From Erythrobacter colymbi (lineage in GTDB: Bacteria > Pseudomonadota > Alphaproteobacteria > Sphingomonadales > Sphingomonadaceae): 44,481 nucleotides of DNA. Shown in pieces: positions 26,464 to 34,269 of this stretch. Below the pieces are notes generated by a model. It did no database searches. It saw nothing but the letters and a program-made list of their open reading frames with translations, and had not been told where the DNA came from. The first letter of the stretch is position 1; every line of letters begins with the position of its first letter. A program made the position numbers and the translations under genes. The stretch covers positions 1-44,481 of the forward strand of contig NZ_MUYK01000018.1 of assembly GCF_002155685.1 (NCBI RefSeq), read 5' to 3'.

Positions 26464-27409
26464 ACCGTTCGCGCTCATGGCCCTGGTGCTGGATGCTGCC
26501 ATTGGCTGGCCTGGCGCGCTGTATCGCCGTGTCGGACATCCGGTCGGCCTGTTTGCCCGGATCATCAATGCCTGCGAAGGCGCATGGAACCGGCCAACTC
26601 ACTCAGACGGCATACGCAAGACGCTCGGCGTCATGACCGTTCTGATACTGCTGGTGCTGACAATCGGGGCTGGACTTGGCCTTACCGCGCTCGCCCGGCA
26701 CCTGCTGGGCTCATGCTGGTGGCTTGGTGCCGCAGCACTGGCCTGGCCCGCTCTGGCCCAACGCAGCCTCTACGATCATGTTCTTCCCATCGCAGTCGCA
26801 CTGGAGCAGAATGATCTCGAAAGTGCGCGCCATGCCGTCTCCATGATCGTCGGGCGTGATACCGACACCCTTGATCGCGCGGGTGTGGCACGAGCTGCAA
26901 TCGAAAGTCTGGCCGAAAGCTTTTGCGACGGCATCGCCGCGCCGCTGTTCTGGCTGGTTATCGGCGGCCTGCCCGGCGTCTGGGCCTACAAGGCGATCAA
27001 TACGGCAGACAGCCTGATCGGCCATAAGGAAGCGCGCTGGCGCGCCTTTGGGTGGGCTGCGGCGCGCACGGACGATGTGATGAACCTGCTGCCGGCTCGG
27101 CTTGGCGGCGCCGTGGTATGTCTTGCCGGCGGCGGAGGGTGGGCCACGCTGTGGCGCGATCACCGCCGCCACGCCTCACCCAATGCAGGCTGGACCGAGG
27201 CGGCCATGGCGGGCGCGCTAGATCTCGCGCTCGCGGGACCAGTGTCCTACGATGGTGTGACCCATGCCAAGGACTGGATCGGCAGCGGGCGGCGCGATGC
27301 TGGCGCTGCTGACGTCAGGCGCGCTTTGCGCATTTATGTCCGCGCCTGCCTGTTGCTCTGGGCCATCGTGGCCGCTCTCACCTGGAAGGATATCGTATGG
27401 GCGCTCTGA
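26456..27409 (+). CDS. cbiB: Adenosylcobinamide-phosphate synthase CbiB (CobD)
   Basis: A 317-residue membrane protein that attaches aminopropanol phosphate to cobyric acid. ALVLDAAIGWPGALYRRVGHPVG near the start, ARHAVSMIVGRDTDTLD, ESLAESFCDGIAAPLFW and NTADSLIGHK are family markers. The ATG at 26456 gives the family-typical N-terminus; the longer frame upstream runs through the aminotransferase. It overlaps cobQ by 13 bp. Confidence 0.92.
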   Translation: MAEPFALMALVLDAAIGWPGALYRRVGHPVGLFARIINACEGAWNRPTHSDGIRKTLGVMTVLILLVLTIGAGLGLTALARHLLGSCWWLGAAALAWPALAQRSLYDHVLPIAVALEQNDLESARHAVSMIVGRDTDTLDRAGVARAAIESLAESFCDGIAAPLFWLVIGGLPGVWAYKAINTADSLIGHKEARWRAFGWAAARTDDVMNLLPARLGGAVVCLAGGGGWATLWRDHRRHASPNAGWTEAAMAGALDLALAGPVSYDGVTHAKDWIGSGRRDAGAADVRRALRIYVRACLLLWAIVAALTWKDIVWAL

Positions 27410-28860
27410 TGTTGCAGGGCACGGGTTCCGATGTCGGGAAATCGGTGCTGGTTGCCGGGCTGTGCCGCGCCCTTGCCAATCGCGGGCTGAGCGTTCGCCC
27501 GTTCAAGCCCCAGAACATGTCGAACAATGCTGCGGTTACCGTCGATGGCGGCGAGATCGGCCGCGCCCAGGCTTTGCAGGCTCTAGCATGCCGGGTCGAA
27601 CCGCACACCGACATGAACCCGGTACTGCTCAAGCCTCAGGCCGACCACACATCGCAATTGGTCGTTCACGGCAAGGTCCGCGGCACGCTGGGCGGTGGCA
27701 ATTTCCGGCACAAGCGTGGCGAACTGCTGCCCGAGGTCATGGAAAGCTGGCACCGGCTGCAGGCGCAGTGCGATGTCGTCGTGGTTGAAGGCGCCGGCTC
27801 GCCGGCGGAGATCAACCTGCGGGCAGGCGACATCGCCAACATGGGCTTTGCCCGTGCTGCCGGTGTGCCAGTCGTGCTGGTCGGCGATATCGATCGCGGC
27901 GGCGTCATTGCTGCGCTCGTTGGCACGAGGGCGGTATTGGACCCGGACGACGCGGAGATGATCCGGGGTTTTCTCATCAACAAGTTTCGCGGCGATCCGG
28001 CGCTCTTTGCCGACGGTTATCGGCAGATCGAGGCGCTTTCGGGCTGGCGAGGCTATGGCGTGGTGCCCTGGCTGCGCGCCACTGCCCATTTGCCAAGCGA
28101 AGATGCGGTCGTGCTTGAACGAACCGCACGCGAAACCGCCGGTCGCCTGAAAATCGCCTGCCCGATCATCCCCCGGATCGCCAATTTTGACGATCTCGAT
28201 CCGATCAAAGCGGAAAGCTCGGTCGAACTGGTCATGGTACCGCCAGGCCAGCCCATCCCCGGTGATTGTGCGCTGATCGTCCTGCCCGGATCAAAAGCCA
28301 CGATCGCTGATATGAAGGCGATGCGCGAACAAGGCTGGGACATTGATATCCTTGCGCATCATCGGCGCGGTGGAAAGGTCCTGGGCATCTGCGGCGGCTA
28401 TCAGATGCTCGGCCGCCGCATCGCCGATCCGGAAGGGATCGAGGGACCACCTGAAGATATCCCCGGTCTGGGTCTGCTGGATGTCGAAACGGTCCTGACC
28501 GGAGATAAGGCGCTGCGCCAGGTTGCAGGCACTGCGCTCGATCAAGCCTTCACCGGCTTTGAAATGCACATGGGCGTGACCAGCGGTCCCGATTGCCGTC
28601 ACCCCTTTGCGCTGCTCGGCGAAGGGCGGCCCGACGGCGCAACCAGTGCAGACAGGCAAGTCACGGGCACTTACGTCCACGGAGCATTTGCCAGCACGGC
28701 GCTGCGTTCAGCTCTGCTCGGCATGCTCGGCGCGCAGTCGGACGGGATCGACCATGATGCGAAGGTGGATGACGCGCTCAATGCGATCGCGGCTGAGCTT
28801 GAACATCATCTCGATGTGGATGGTTTGTTGAAACTCGCAATGGGGAAAGACGATGCGTAG
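27397..28860 (+). CDS. cobQ: Cobyric acid synthase CobQ
   Basis: A 487-residue glutamine-dependent amidotransferase that amidates the b, d, e and g side chains of adenosylcobyrinate a,c-diamide. P-loop GTGSDVGKS, KPQNMSNNAAVT, VEGAGSPAEINL, and the amidotransferase nucleophile Cys332 in LGICGGYQMLG with a late YVHGAF histidine. Start ATG 27397 lies within cbiB; it overlaps cobU by 8 bp. Confidence 0.94.
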   Translation: MGALMLQGTGSDVGKSVLVAGLCRALANRGLSVRPFKPQNMSNNAAVTVDGGEIGRAQALQALACRVEPHTDMNPVLLKPQADHTSQLVVHGKVRGTLGGGNFRHKRGELLPEVMESWHRLQAQCDVVVVEGAGSPAEINLRAGDIANMGFARAAGVPVVLVGDIDRGGVIAALVGTRAVLDPDDAEMIRGFLINKFRGDPALFADGYRQIEALSGWRGYGVVPWLRATAHLPSEDAVVLERTARETAGRLKIACPIIPRIANFDDLDPIKAESSVELVMVPPGQPIPGDCALIVLPGSKATIADMKAMREQGWDIDILAHHRRGGKVLGICGGYQMLGRRIADPEGIEGPPEDIPGLGLLDVETVLTGDKALRQVAGTALDQAFTGFEMHMGVTSGPDCRHPFALLGEGRPDGATSADRQVTGTYVHGAFASTALRSALLGMLGAQSDGIDHDAKVDDALNAIAAELEHHLDVDGLLKLAMGKDDA

Positions 28861-29359
28861 CCTGTTCGTGATTGGCGGAGCGCGCTCGGGCAAGAGCCGC
28901 TATGCACAGGCCAGAGCCGAGGCGACCGGCCTGTCGCCAGTCTTCATCGCTACGGCTCAAGCTTTCGACGAGGAAATGCGCAACCGTATCGTTCGGCACC
29001 AGGCGGATCGCGGCGTGGAATGGGAAACGGTCGAGGCCCCCCTTAAACTTGCGGAAGCGATCGAGTTGCATGCCTCACCCGACCGGGTCTTGCTGGTGGA
29101 CTGCCTCACGCTATGGGTGACCAATCTCCTGATCGGCGATCACGATATCCCGGCGGCAGTCCGCACACTCATTGAGACCATCACGGTTGCGCAAGGGACC
29201 CTCATACTCGTCAGCAATGAGGTCGGATTGGGCATCGTCCCGGAAAACCAGTTGGCGCGCCGGTTTCGGGATGAGGCCGGGTTTCTTCATCAACGTGTCG
29301 CGGCTTGCGCGAACGAGGTGCAGTTGCTGTGCGCTGGCTTGAATTTGCAGTTCAAATGA
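28853..29359 (+). CDS. cobU: Adenosylcobinamide kinase / GMP transferase CobU (CobP)
   Basis: A 168-residue bifunctional enzyme that phosphorylates adenosylcobinamide and adds GMP. The P-loop is GGARSGKS (residues 8-15), the guanylylated histidine is likely His49 in RIVRHQADR, and LVDCLTLWVTNLL and VSNEVGLGIVP are diagnostic. It is the last gene of the cob run; the sequence then changes to lower-GC, remnant-like DNA and the recombinase. Confidence 0.93.
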   Translation: MRSLFVIGGARSGKSRYAQARAEATGLSPVFIATAQAFDEEMRNRIVRHQADRGVEWETVEAPLKLAEAIELHASPDRVLLVDCLTLWVTNLLIGDHDIPAAVRTLIETITVAQGTLILVSNEVGLGIVPENQLARRFRDEAGFLHQRVAACANEVQLLCAGLNLQFK

Positions 29360-29393
29360 AAATGTCCCATTGTATTAATGGCATATTTGGAAT

Positions 29394-29615
29394 TCAAATT
29401 GCGCGAGAGCCGGCCAGAAAGACCGCCAGAAGCTGGATCATGGCGCTGCCCATGGCGATGGTTGGCTGCCCGGTTTGGAAGGCGTTCATAACGTTGATGC
29501 GGCTTGTCGGGACATCTTTTTCCGCGACGAGAGTGCCTATCTGGTGGCGGAAAACTCTAGACCCAAGCGGTTCAAAGTTGGGTAGCAGTGCAACTTGGCG
29601 TCGGACTCTGCTCAA
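29394..29615 (-). CDS. Possible small hypothetical protein or gene remnant
   Basis: A 73-codon frame on the minus strand whose last 30 residues include a hydrophobic segment (GSAMIQLLAVFLAGS) that could span a membrane. No domain is recognised. It lies in the stretch between cobU and the recombinase that otherwise holds no clear gene, so it may be the tail of a truncated gene rather than an active one. Confidence 0.2.
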   Translation of the reverse strand: MSRVRRQVALLPNFEPLGSRVFRHQIGTLVAEKDVPTSRINVMNAFQTGQPTIAMGSAMIQLLAVFLAGSRAI

Positions 29616-29667
29616 AATCGGTTACATTTCAGACCACCGTCACGGTGTATGTGCGCGCGGTAAGTGT

Positions 29668-29700
29668 CGCGGTGGCTCCCTTGGTCCTTGGGGCACCGCG
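29668..29700. terminator. Stem-loop between the convergent cobU and recombinase genes
   Basis: CGCGGTG (29668-29674) pairs with CACCGCG (29694-29700), with an inner CCC/GGG pairing. It is followed by TTTC on the plus strand. Its position between two convergent transcription units suggests a transcription terminator, though the U-run is short. Confidence 0.4.
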
Positions 29701-29718
29701 TTTCAGCCTGAACCTAGG

Positions 29719-30729
29719 CTAGAGAAAGCTCTTGCCAGCGTGGTTCTCAAACAAAGCCGCATCTCGGACATAGCCAAGCAGCACCTCCACCTTTTTCTGT
29801 CGCGAGACCTCCTGCATTTTTGGCAGTGAAGCACCAGCCTTCGCAGCTTCGGTCAGGAATCCCGATCGAAGCGAGTGCGCCCCGACCGCAGCCGGATCGA
29901 GACCGACCTTCTCGGCGTAGCGCTGGATCAGGCGAGCAACCGAGCGATCTGACATGGGCTCCTTCGTCATCAAGCCCTGAGCATCGGTTCGATAGAAAAG
30001 GGGCCCCGCCTCCCCTCCCCTGACGCTCAGCCATTCGTTGAGGCGGGGACCGGGCTTGAGCACCTTGCCCGACGGAACTGCGATGACCTGCCCCTCCCCC
30101 TCCTGGTCGGTCTTCGAGTGCCGGATCGTCAGCTTGAGCCCTTCGCGCACGAGCTCGAGATCGGCGAGCTGCAGAGCGACCAGCTCCGAGCGCCGAAGTG
30201 CTGCTGCAAGGCCCAGCGCCATGACCGCACGGTCACGGATTGCCCTCGGGCTCGATCCTTCTGCAGCCGCAATCATCCGCGCCAGATCGGCCGCCAGAAT
30301 GGCGCTCTTCTTGCGTGTCGGCCGTGCGCGCTGCTCGCGCCGAATGCCGGCGAGCGTATCGGCGATGACATCGCGGGGATCACGGTGCTGCGGCGCCACG
30401 TGCCCCGCCTGCCTGTGGTGCCAGGCAATGGCAGCAAGGTGCCGCCCGATCGTACTGTCCGCCCTCCCCGCTTGAGCCAGTGACGCCAGCCAGGTTGCAA
30501 CCACCTCGGGCATCGCGGGCATGGGCTCAAGGTCGCGCGTCCAGCACCATTCTTCGAACTGCCGCCAGTCGCTGTCATAGGCGCGGACGGTGTTCGCGGC
30601 CTTGGATCGCGCCCTGTAGGAACGGGCGGCCTCGATTTCGGCGGCGAGCTGCGGAGGGATTGCCTGTCCGAGCGAGACGAGGCCCTCATCGATCGGCACC
30701 TCAACGATCAGCCCGGTGCCGTCAGCCAA
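29719..30729 (-). CDS. Tyrosine recombinase/integrase
   Basis: A 336-residue phage-integrase-family recombinase. The N-terminal SAM-like core-binding domain runs to about residue 125. The catalytic domain has Arg179 (ALRRSEL), His285 and Arg288 (HSLRSGF) and Tyr320 (LGYVRDAALF). The position usually taken by the second His (SRHK in relatives) is Gln311 (SRQK). The start is a TTG at 30727-30729, supported by AAGGAGAGG just upstream; an ATG nearby is out of frame. It lies between the cob cluster and par/rep genes and could act in plasmid multimer resolution or in moving the neighbouring DNA; which is unknown. Confidence 0.88.
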   Translation of the reverse strand: MADGTGLIVEVPIDEGLVSLGQAIPPQLAAEIEAARSYRARSKAANTVRAYDSDWRQFEEWCWTRDLEPMPAMPEVVATWLASLAQAGRADSTIGRHLAAIAWHHRQAGHVAPQHRDPRDVIADTLAGIRREQRARPTRKKSAILAADLARMIAAAEGSSPRAIRDRAVMALGLAAALRRSELVALQLADLELVREGLKLTIRHSKTDQEGEGQVIAVPSGKVLKPGPRLNEWLSVRGGEAGPLFYRTDAQGLMTKEPMSDRSVARLIQRYAEKVGLDPAAVGAHSLRSGFLTEAAKAGASLPKMQEVSRQKKVEVLLGYVRDAALFENHAGKSFL

Positions 30730-30922
30730 AGCGCCTCTCCTTCATGCTCGATCGCGCCGCTGGTTTCTTCGGCGTTCTGCCCTTGGGAGAGCGGCGGCGT
30801 CGCAGCGGATTTGAGGCACTCTATATAGATTGTCGTGTTGTCCGTGAAGGGCGCTTATCGGACAGCAAATCAACCGTACAAGCTGGGTATACTTTTTTGG
30901 CCGTTCATATACTATTTGCCCG

Positions 30923-31870
30923 ATGGCGCCTTACCCTCCCCCTTGGCAACTGACCCTTGCGCGGATCGAAGGCGCCCTCCCCTTCATCTCGCCGGAGCTC
31001 GCCGAGTGTCTGGCGATGGCCTCATTGCGGCGTCTTTGGCGCGTGCATGTTCGAGACTATCCCTTTGATAATCTAGGAATCGCACACAACCCGGGCATTA
31101 ATGCGAGCGAACTTGTCCGATCATGGTGCTCGGAGGAGCGGCGGCAATTTCTGTCGTGGATCGGCCGACGTGCGTCCCCTGTCCTCGCCAAGGCTGCCAG
31201 GCAGGTGCTGGCAGCCAAATGCCAGACCGAAGGCTTCACCGAGGCCTACACACCCGCAGACAATGCGCTCGCGCGGCTCGACGCTCTGCTCCCCAGCAGG
31301 GATCCCGACGGCACGCTGATCGAGTGGCTTGAGGAACTGCGAACCGAGGAATTCGACTTTTTCGAAGGCGGCAGCGAAATGGTCCAGGTCGGCGGGTTCG
31401 CAATCACGCGTTCGGCGCCGCGTGGCGCGGCCTGGGCTGCCTCATTGGCTGCGGCCATCAGGCCCCACCTTTTTGGGTTGGGCTCGGCCCCGCTGGCGCT
31501 TGCAGGCATCATGCCGCGGGCCTTGTTCCGCGAATTCCACGAAGAACCCCTGCCCGCCCTTCTCCGTTCAGCGCTTCAGACGGCCACTGACAATGCCGCG
31601 GCCGATTTGCGGGTGATGCGAGAGGCTGTCACTTTGGCCGACAAGCAGCTGGCCGGTCGGCTGTATGCCTCCTCAACCGCTCCGCAGGCGTGGCGCATGA
31701 TCGTCAGCCTTGGTCCCCTTACCAGAGCGGAGCTTGCCAGATGCCTAGGCGTGACAAAGCGAACCGCTTCGCAATCGGTGTCCTCATTGCAGGAGGCAGG
31801 CATGGTGCGCTTGCGCGAGACCGATAGTGCTATTGTACCGGCCAATGCTGATCTAGTACCGCGCGAATAG
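30923..31870 (+). CDS. Helix-turn-helix protein of unknown role next to parB
   Basis: A 315-residue protein with a C-terminal winged-helix-like region, LTRAELARCLGVTKRTASQSVSSLQ (about residues 270-295), and an N-terminal alpha-helical part with no motif I recognise. The family resembles plasmid-borne HTH proteins found near repABC-type genes in alphaproteobacteria. It converges on parB with a 41-bp overlap of the 3' ends. The leader holds AT-rich TATACT-like sequence and a TGTCCG/CGGACA inverted repeat near 30839-30864, possibly self-regulation. Confidence 0.75.
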   Translation: MAPYPPPWQLTLARIEGALPFISPELAECLAMASLRRLWRVHVRDYPFDNLGIAHNPGINASELVRSWCSEERRQFLSWIGRRASPVLAKAARQVLAAKCQTEGFTEAYTPADNALARLDALLPSRDPDGTLIEWLEELRTEEFDFFEGGSEMVQVGGFAITRSAPRGAAWAASLAAAIRPHLFGLGSAPLALAGIMPRALFREFHEEPLPALLRSALQTATDNAAADLRVMREAVTLADKQLAGRLYASSTAPQAWRMIVSLGPLTRAELARCLGVTKRTASQSVSSLQEAGMVRLRETDSAIVPANADLVPRE

Positions 31871-32849
31871 CCTCTTCGGCTTCCTGCCGCGTCGCACCAC
31901 CCTTGTTCAGCAAGGTAATGCGGACACCCTTGCGATCAGCACCCTCAATCCGAAGTACAGGCTGGCCAACCGCATTCGCGACGGTCTCGGCCTTTCCTGA
32001 CTTCTTGGGGGTTCCTGACTTCTTGGGGGGATCAGCCGCGAGTGAAAGCGCCTTGATCACCTCGAGGACTGATGGCGAATGGTTCGTCCGTTCCCGTTCT
32101 GCGGCAAGCCGCGCTGCCTCCCGGAAGGCCCTCTCCTTCCGATCTTCTGGCTTCATGAGCGCCTTGAGTGCGATCGCATTGCGAATTCCGAGCTCATGCG
32201 GATTAGCAAAGGCTCTGGTCAACTCCTCGGGCAGGCGGGCCAGATCGAGATAGCGTGTGAGCCAGCTTTCGGACACTTTGAGCCGTTCGGCCATCGTCTT
32301 CTGACGACCCTCGTAGTAGGCCGACAATGCCCGGAGATAGTCCTTCGCGCGCTCGAAATCGGTTAGGTCGTCCCGTGCGCGGTTCTCGAGATCTGCGAGC
32401 CTGAAAGCCTCCTCATCGCCAATCTCGCGCACGTCGACGAGGAACTTGAAGTCTGGGTAGTTGTGCGTCCGCAGCCAGCTGACCGACCAGTGTCGCCTCG
32501 CCCCGCAGATGACCTCGAAATCATAGCCATCTTCGCCCGACAGGCGACGGACAATAGCCGGGATCTCTTGCCGCCCTTGGGCCTTGATGCTCTCGATCAA
32601 GTCTGCGCAGCGTTCCTCATTGAGGAGCGCGTAGTCGCGATTGTGGCCAGCCCACATCCGGCACCTTGCTGGATCAACGAGCTCATGCGTGCGCGAGACA
32701 ATCGCACCGGAAGCGAGATCGGCCAAACGGTTTGATCGCCCGGTAAGCACATTCGACGCGATGCTCGATCGACGCGGCGCGGCGGAATCCTCGGTCAGAT
32801 CGATCCCGGCTGCCAAGTCGGCGGCAAAACCGCTGTTCTTCCTACTCAT
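31830..32849 (-). CDS. parB: Plasmid partition protein ParB (RepB/Spo0J family)
   Basis: A 339-residue centromere-binding protein. The ParB N-terminal region has the box GARRHWSVSWLR with the preceding EIPAIVRRL, and the central helix-turn-helix has QKTMAERLKVSESWLTRYLDL. Near the C-terminus a short lysine-rich tandem, PKKSGTPKKSGK, links to the dimerisation part. In its upstream gap to parA (48 bp) there is a perfect 18-bp palindrome, probably its binding site. Start ATG 32849. Confidence 0.9.
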   Translation of the reverse strand: MSRKNSGFAADLAAGIDLTEDSAAPRRSSIASNVLTGRSNRLADLASGAIVSRTHELVDPARCRMWAGHNRDYALLNEERCADLIESIKAQGRQEIPAIVRRLSGEDGYDFEVICGARRHWSVSWLRTHNYPDFKFLVDVREIGDEEAFRLADLENRARDDLTDFERAKDYLRALSAYYEGRQKTMAERLKVSESWLTRYLDLARLPEELTRAFANPHELGIRNAIALKALMKPEDRKERAFREAARLAAERERTNHSPSVLEVIKALSLAADPPKKSGTPKKSGKAETVANAVGQPVLRIEGADRKGVRITLLNKGGATRQEAEEAIRAVLDQHWPVQ

Positions 32850-32868
32850 GCAAGCCTCCCATTAGCAG

Positions 32869-32886
32869 AATTGCACGCGTGCAATT
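32869..32886. repeat. 18-bp palindrome AATTGCACGCGTGCAATT (putative parS), copy 1
   Basis: A perfect palindrome in the 48-bp gap between parA and parB. An identical core recurs at 34243-34262 upstream of parA. Two copies flanking parA, with centre CACGCGTG, fit a partition centromere (parS) bound by ParB, or a ParA/ParB autoregulatory operator. Confidence 0.7.
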
Positions 32887-32897
32887 TTCCCAGCGGC

Positions 32898-34100
32898 TCA
32901 TACCAAGGCCTCCTGCCGGAGGCGCTTTTGATGGCTTGGCCACATCGATCGAATGTCGACTTCGATTTCTGAGTTCACGCCATCAAGATAATTAAGGCAG
33001 CGATTGCGTACCGCCGAGCTCGTAGCAGGCCCGTCGAGTTCATAAACTGTCATTAGCCGCGCAGTCGCATTGTCGATCTCGGCAGAGTCCTTGAGCGGCG
33101 TTCGAACCATGGCGTGGCCAAACAGCGTCCGCATCAACTGCAGAAGCTCCTTCTGCATCGACTTGTTCTCATCGACCTTTGAGGCAACGAAGCGCAGAAA
33201 CGTTAGTTCTGGGGCAAGACCTCGGTCGGCCAGCTGCTCAATCGTCTCATCAAGCATTGAGAGGAATGCCGCAGTCGACGAGAAGTCCATCACGGTCGGA
33301 GGAACCGGAACCACCAACGCATTCGCAGCTCGCAACACGGACAAAGAGATAGCCCCGAGGGCGGGCGGTGGGTCCATGACGATGACATCGAACCGATCCG
33401 AGATGCTCTCAATCCCTTCCTTGAGGCGGTCAAGTAAGGCTCCGTTCCCCTGCGCCATTCTGGCGGCCAGTTCGTACTCGGAATTAAACAGGCGAAGATT
33501 GGCAGGGATCAGCTCAAGGCCGTCGAAATGGGTCTTGCGGAGGGCGTAGTCGAGCGATGACCGCTCACCCTCACGAAGGAATGGGTAGAGGGTATCGTCC
33601 TCTGTCAGATCGAGATCTGGCACATAGCCAAACAGCGTCGTCGCAGAGGCCTGGCTGTCGCAGTCGATCAATGCAACACGATAGCCCTTGATCGCGAGAT
33701 ATTGCGCCAGGTGAACAGACAGCGTCGATTTGCCGACGCCGCCTTTGAAATTCTGAACCGCAACCACGCAACACGGATCGGTCGGAGCACGATACGGCCT
33801 GGTGCCGAACACGCCGCGCATGTCGTTAAGCTGGGCAAGAGTGTACCTCTCGCGTCGATTGCTATCTGTCCTCGCCGGCTCGGGCAGCCTTCCATCTTTC
33901 TCGGCGTCACGGATAGCCGCCGGCGTCCGCCCGACGAGCTCTGCCGCCTTCCCGATCGTAAAGGTAGGCTCGCGGCGCGCATCTGCCCGAGCGCTTCGTG
34001 CGGAGTCGCGCAGCTTTTCGAGCACCGACGATGTTCGACTGGCGAGCGTTGCAACCGAGACTAAACGCTCGGCTTCTTCGATCTGAAGTCCGTTAGACAC
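32898..34100 (-). CDS. parA: Plasmid partition ATPase ParA with N-terminal HTH
   Basis: A 400-residue type Ia ParA. An N-terminal MerR-like helix-turn-helix lies at about residues 47-95 (FTIGKAAELVGRTPAAIRDAE), and the deviant Walker A is KGGVGKST (residues 119-126), with IVMDPPPALG as the Walker B/switch region. The HTH is typical of ParA proteins that repress their own operon. The start is GTG at 34098-34100 with AAGGAC upstream. parB follows downstream. Confidence 0.92.
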   Translation of the reverse strand: MSNGLQIEEAERLVSVATLASRTSSVLEKLRDSARSARADARREPTFTIGKAAELVGRTPAAIRDAEKDGRLPEPARTDSNRRERYTLAQLNDMRGVFGTRPYRAPTDPCCVVAVQNFKGGVGKSTLSVHLAQYLAIKGYRVALIDCDSQASATTLFGYVPDLDLTEDDTLYPFLREGERSSLDYALRKTHFDGLELIPANLRLFNSEYELAARMAQGNGALLDRLKEGIESISDRFDVIVMDPPPALGAISLSVLRAANALVVPVPPTVMDFSSTAAFLSMLDETIEQLADRGLAPELTFLRFVASKVDENKSMQKELLQLMRTLFGHAMVRTPLKDSAEIDNATARLMTVYELDGPATSSAVRNRCLNYLDGVNSEIEVDIRSMWPSHQKRLRQEALV

Positions 34101-34125
34101 ATGCCGTCCTTTCGCAATTGAGGGT

Positions 34126-34155
34126 ATGCTACACCCACTTGCGCTTTTCGGTCAA
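34126..34155 (-). promoter_or_regulatory. Putative parAB promoter
   Basis: On the minus strand a TTGACC (34155-34150) and TAGCAT (34131-34126) are separated by 18 bp, close to a sigma-70 consensus, about 25 bp before the parA GTG. An inverted repeat GAAATT/CGGA/AATTTC (34156-34171) abuts the -35 element and may be an operator. Confidence 0.5.
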
Positions 34156-34242
34156 GAAATTCGGAAATTTCGAAAGTCGGGCCGCATTGTCGCGCCGATT
34201 CTAGAGCCGGATCAGGCAATCCTGACTCGGTGGGGGCATGGC

Positions 34243-34262
34243 GAATTGCACGCGTGCAATTC
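34243..34262. repeat. 20-bp palindrome with the same core as copy 1 (putative parS), copy 2
   Basis: GAATTGCACGCGTGCAATTC is perfectly palindromic and includes the whole 18-bp copy-1 sequence. It lies between the rep 3' end (34270) and the parA promoter. The same sequence at both ends of parA supports a protein-binding role, most likely ParB. Confidence 0.75.
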
Positions 34263-34269
34263 TTGAGCG

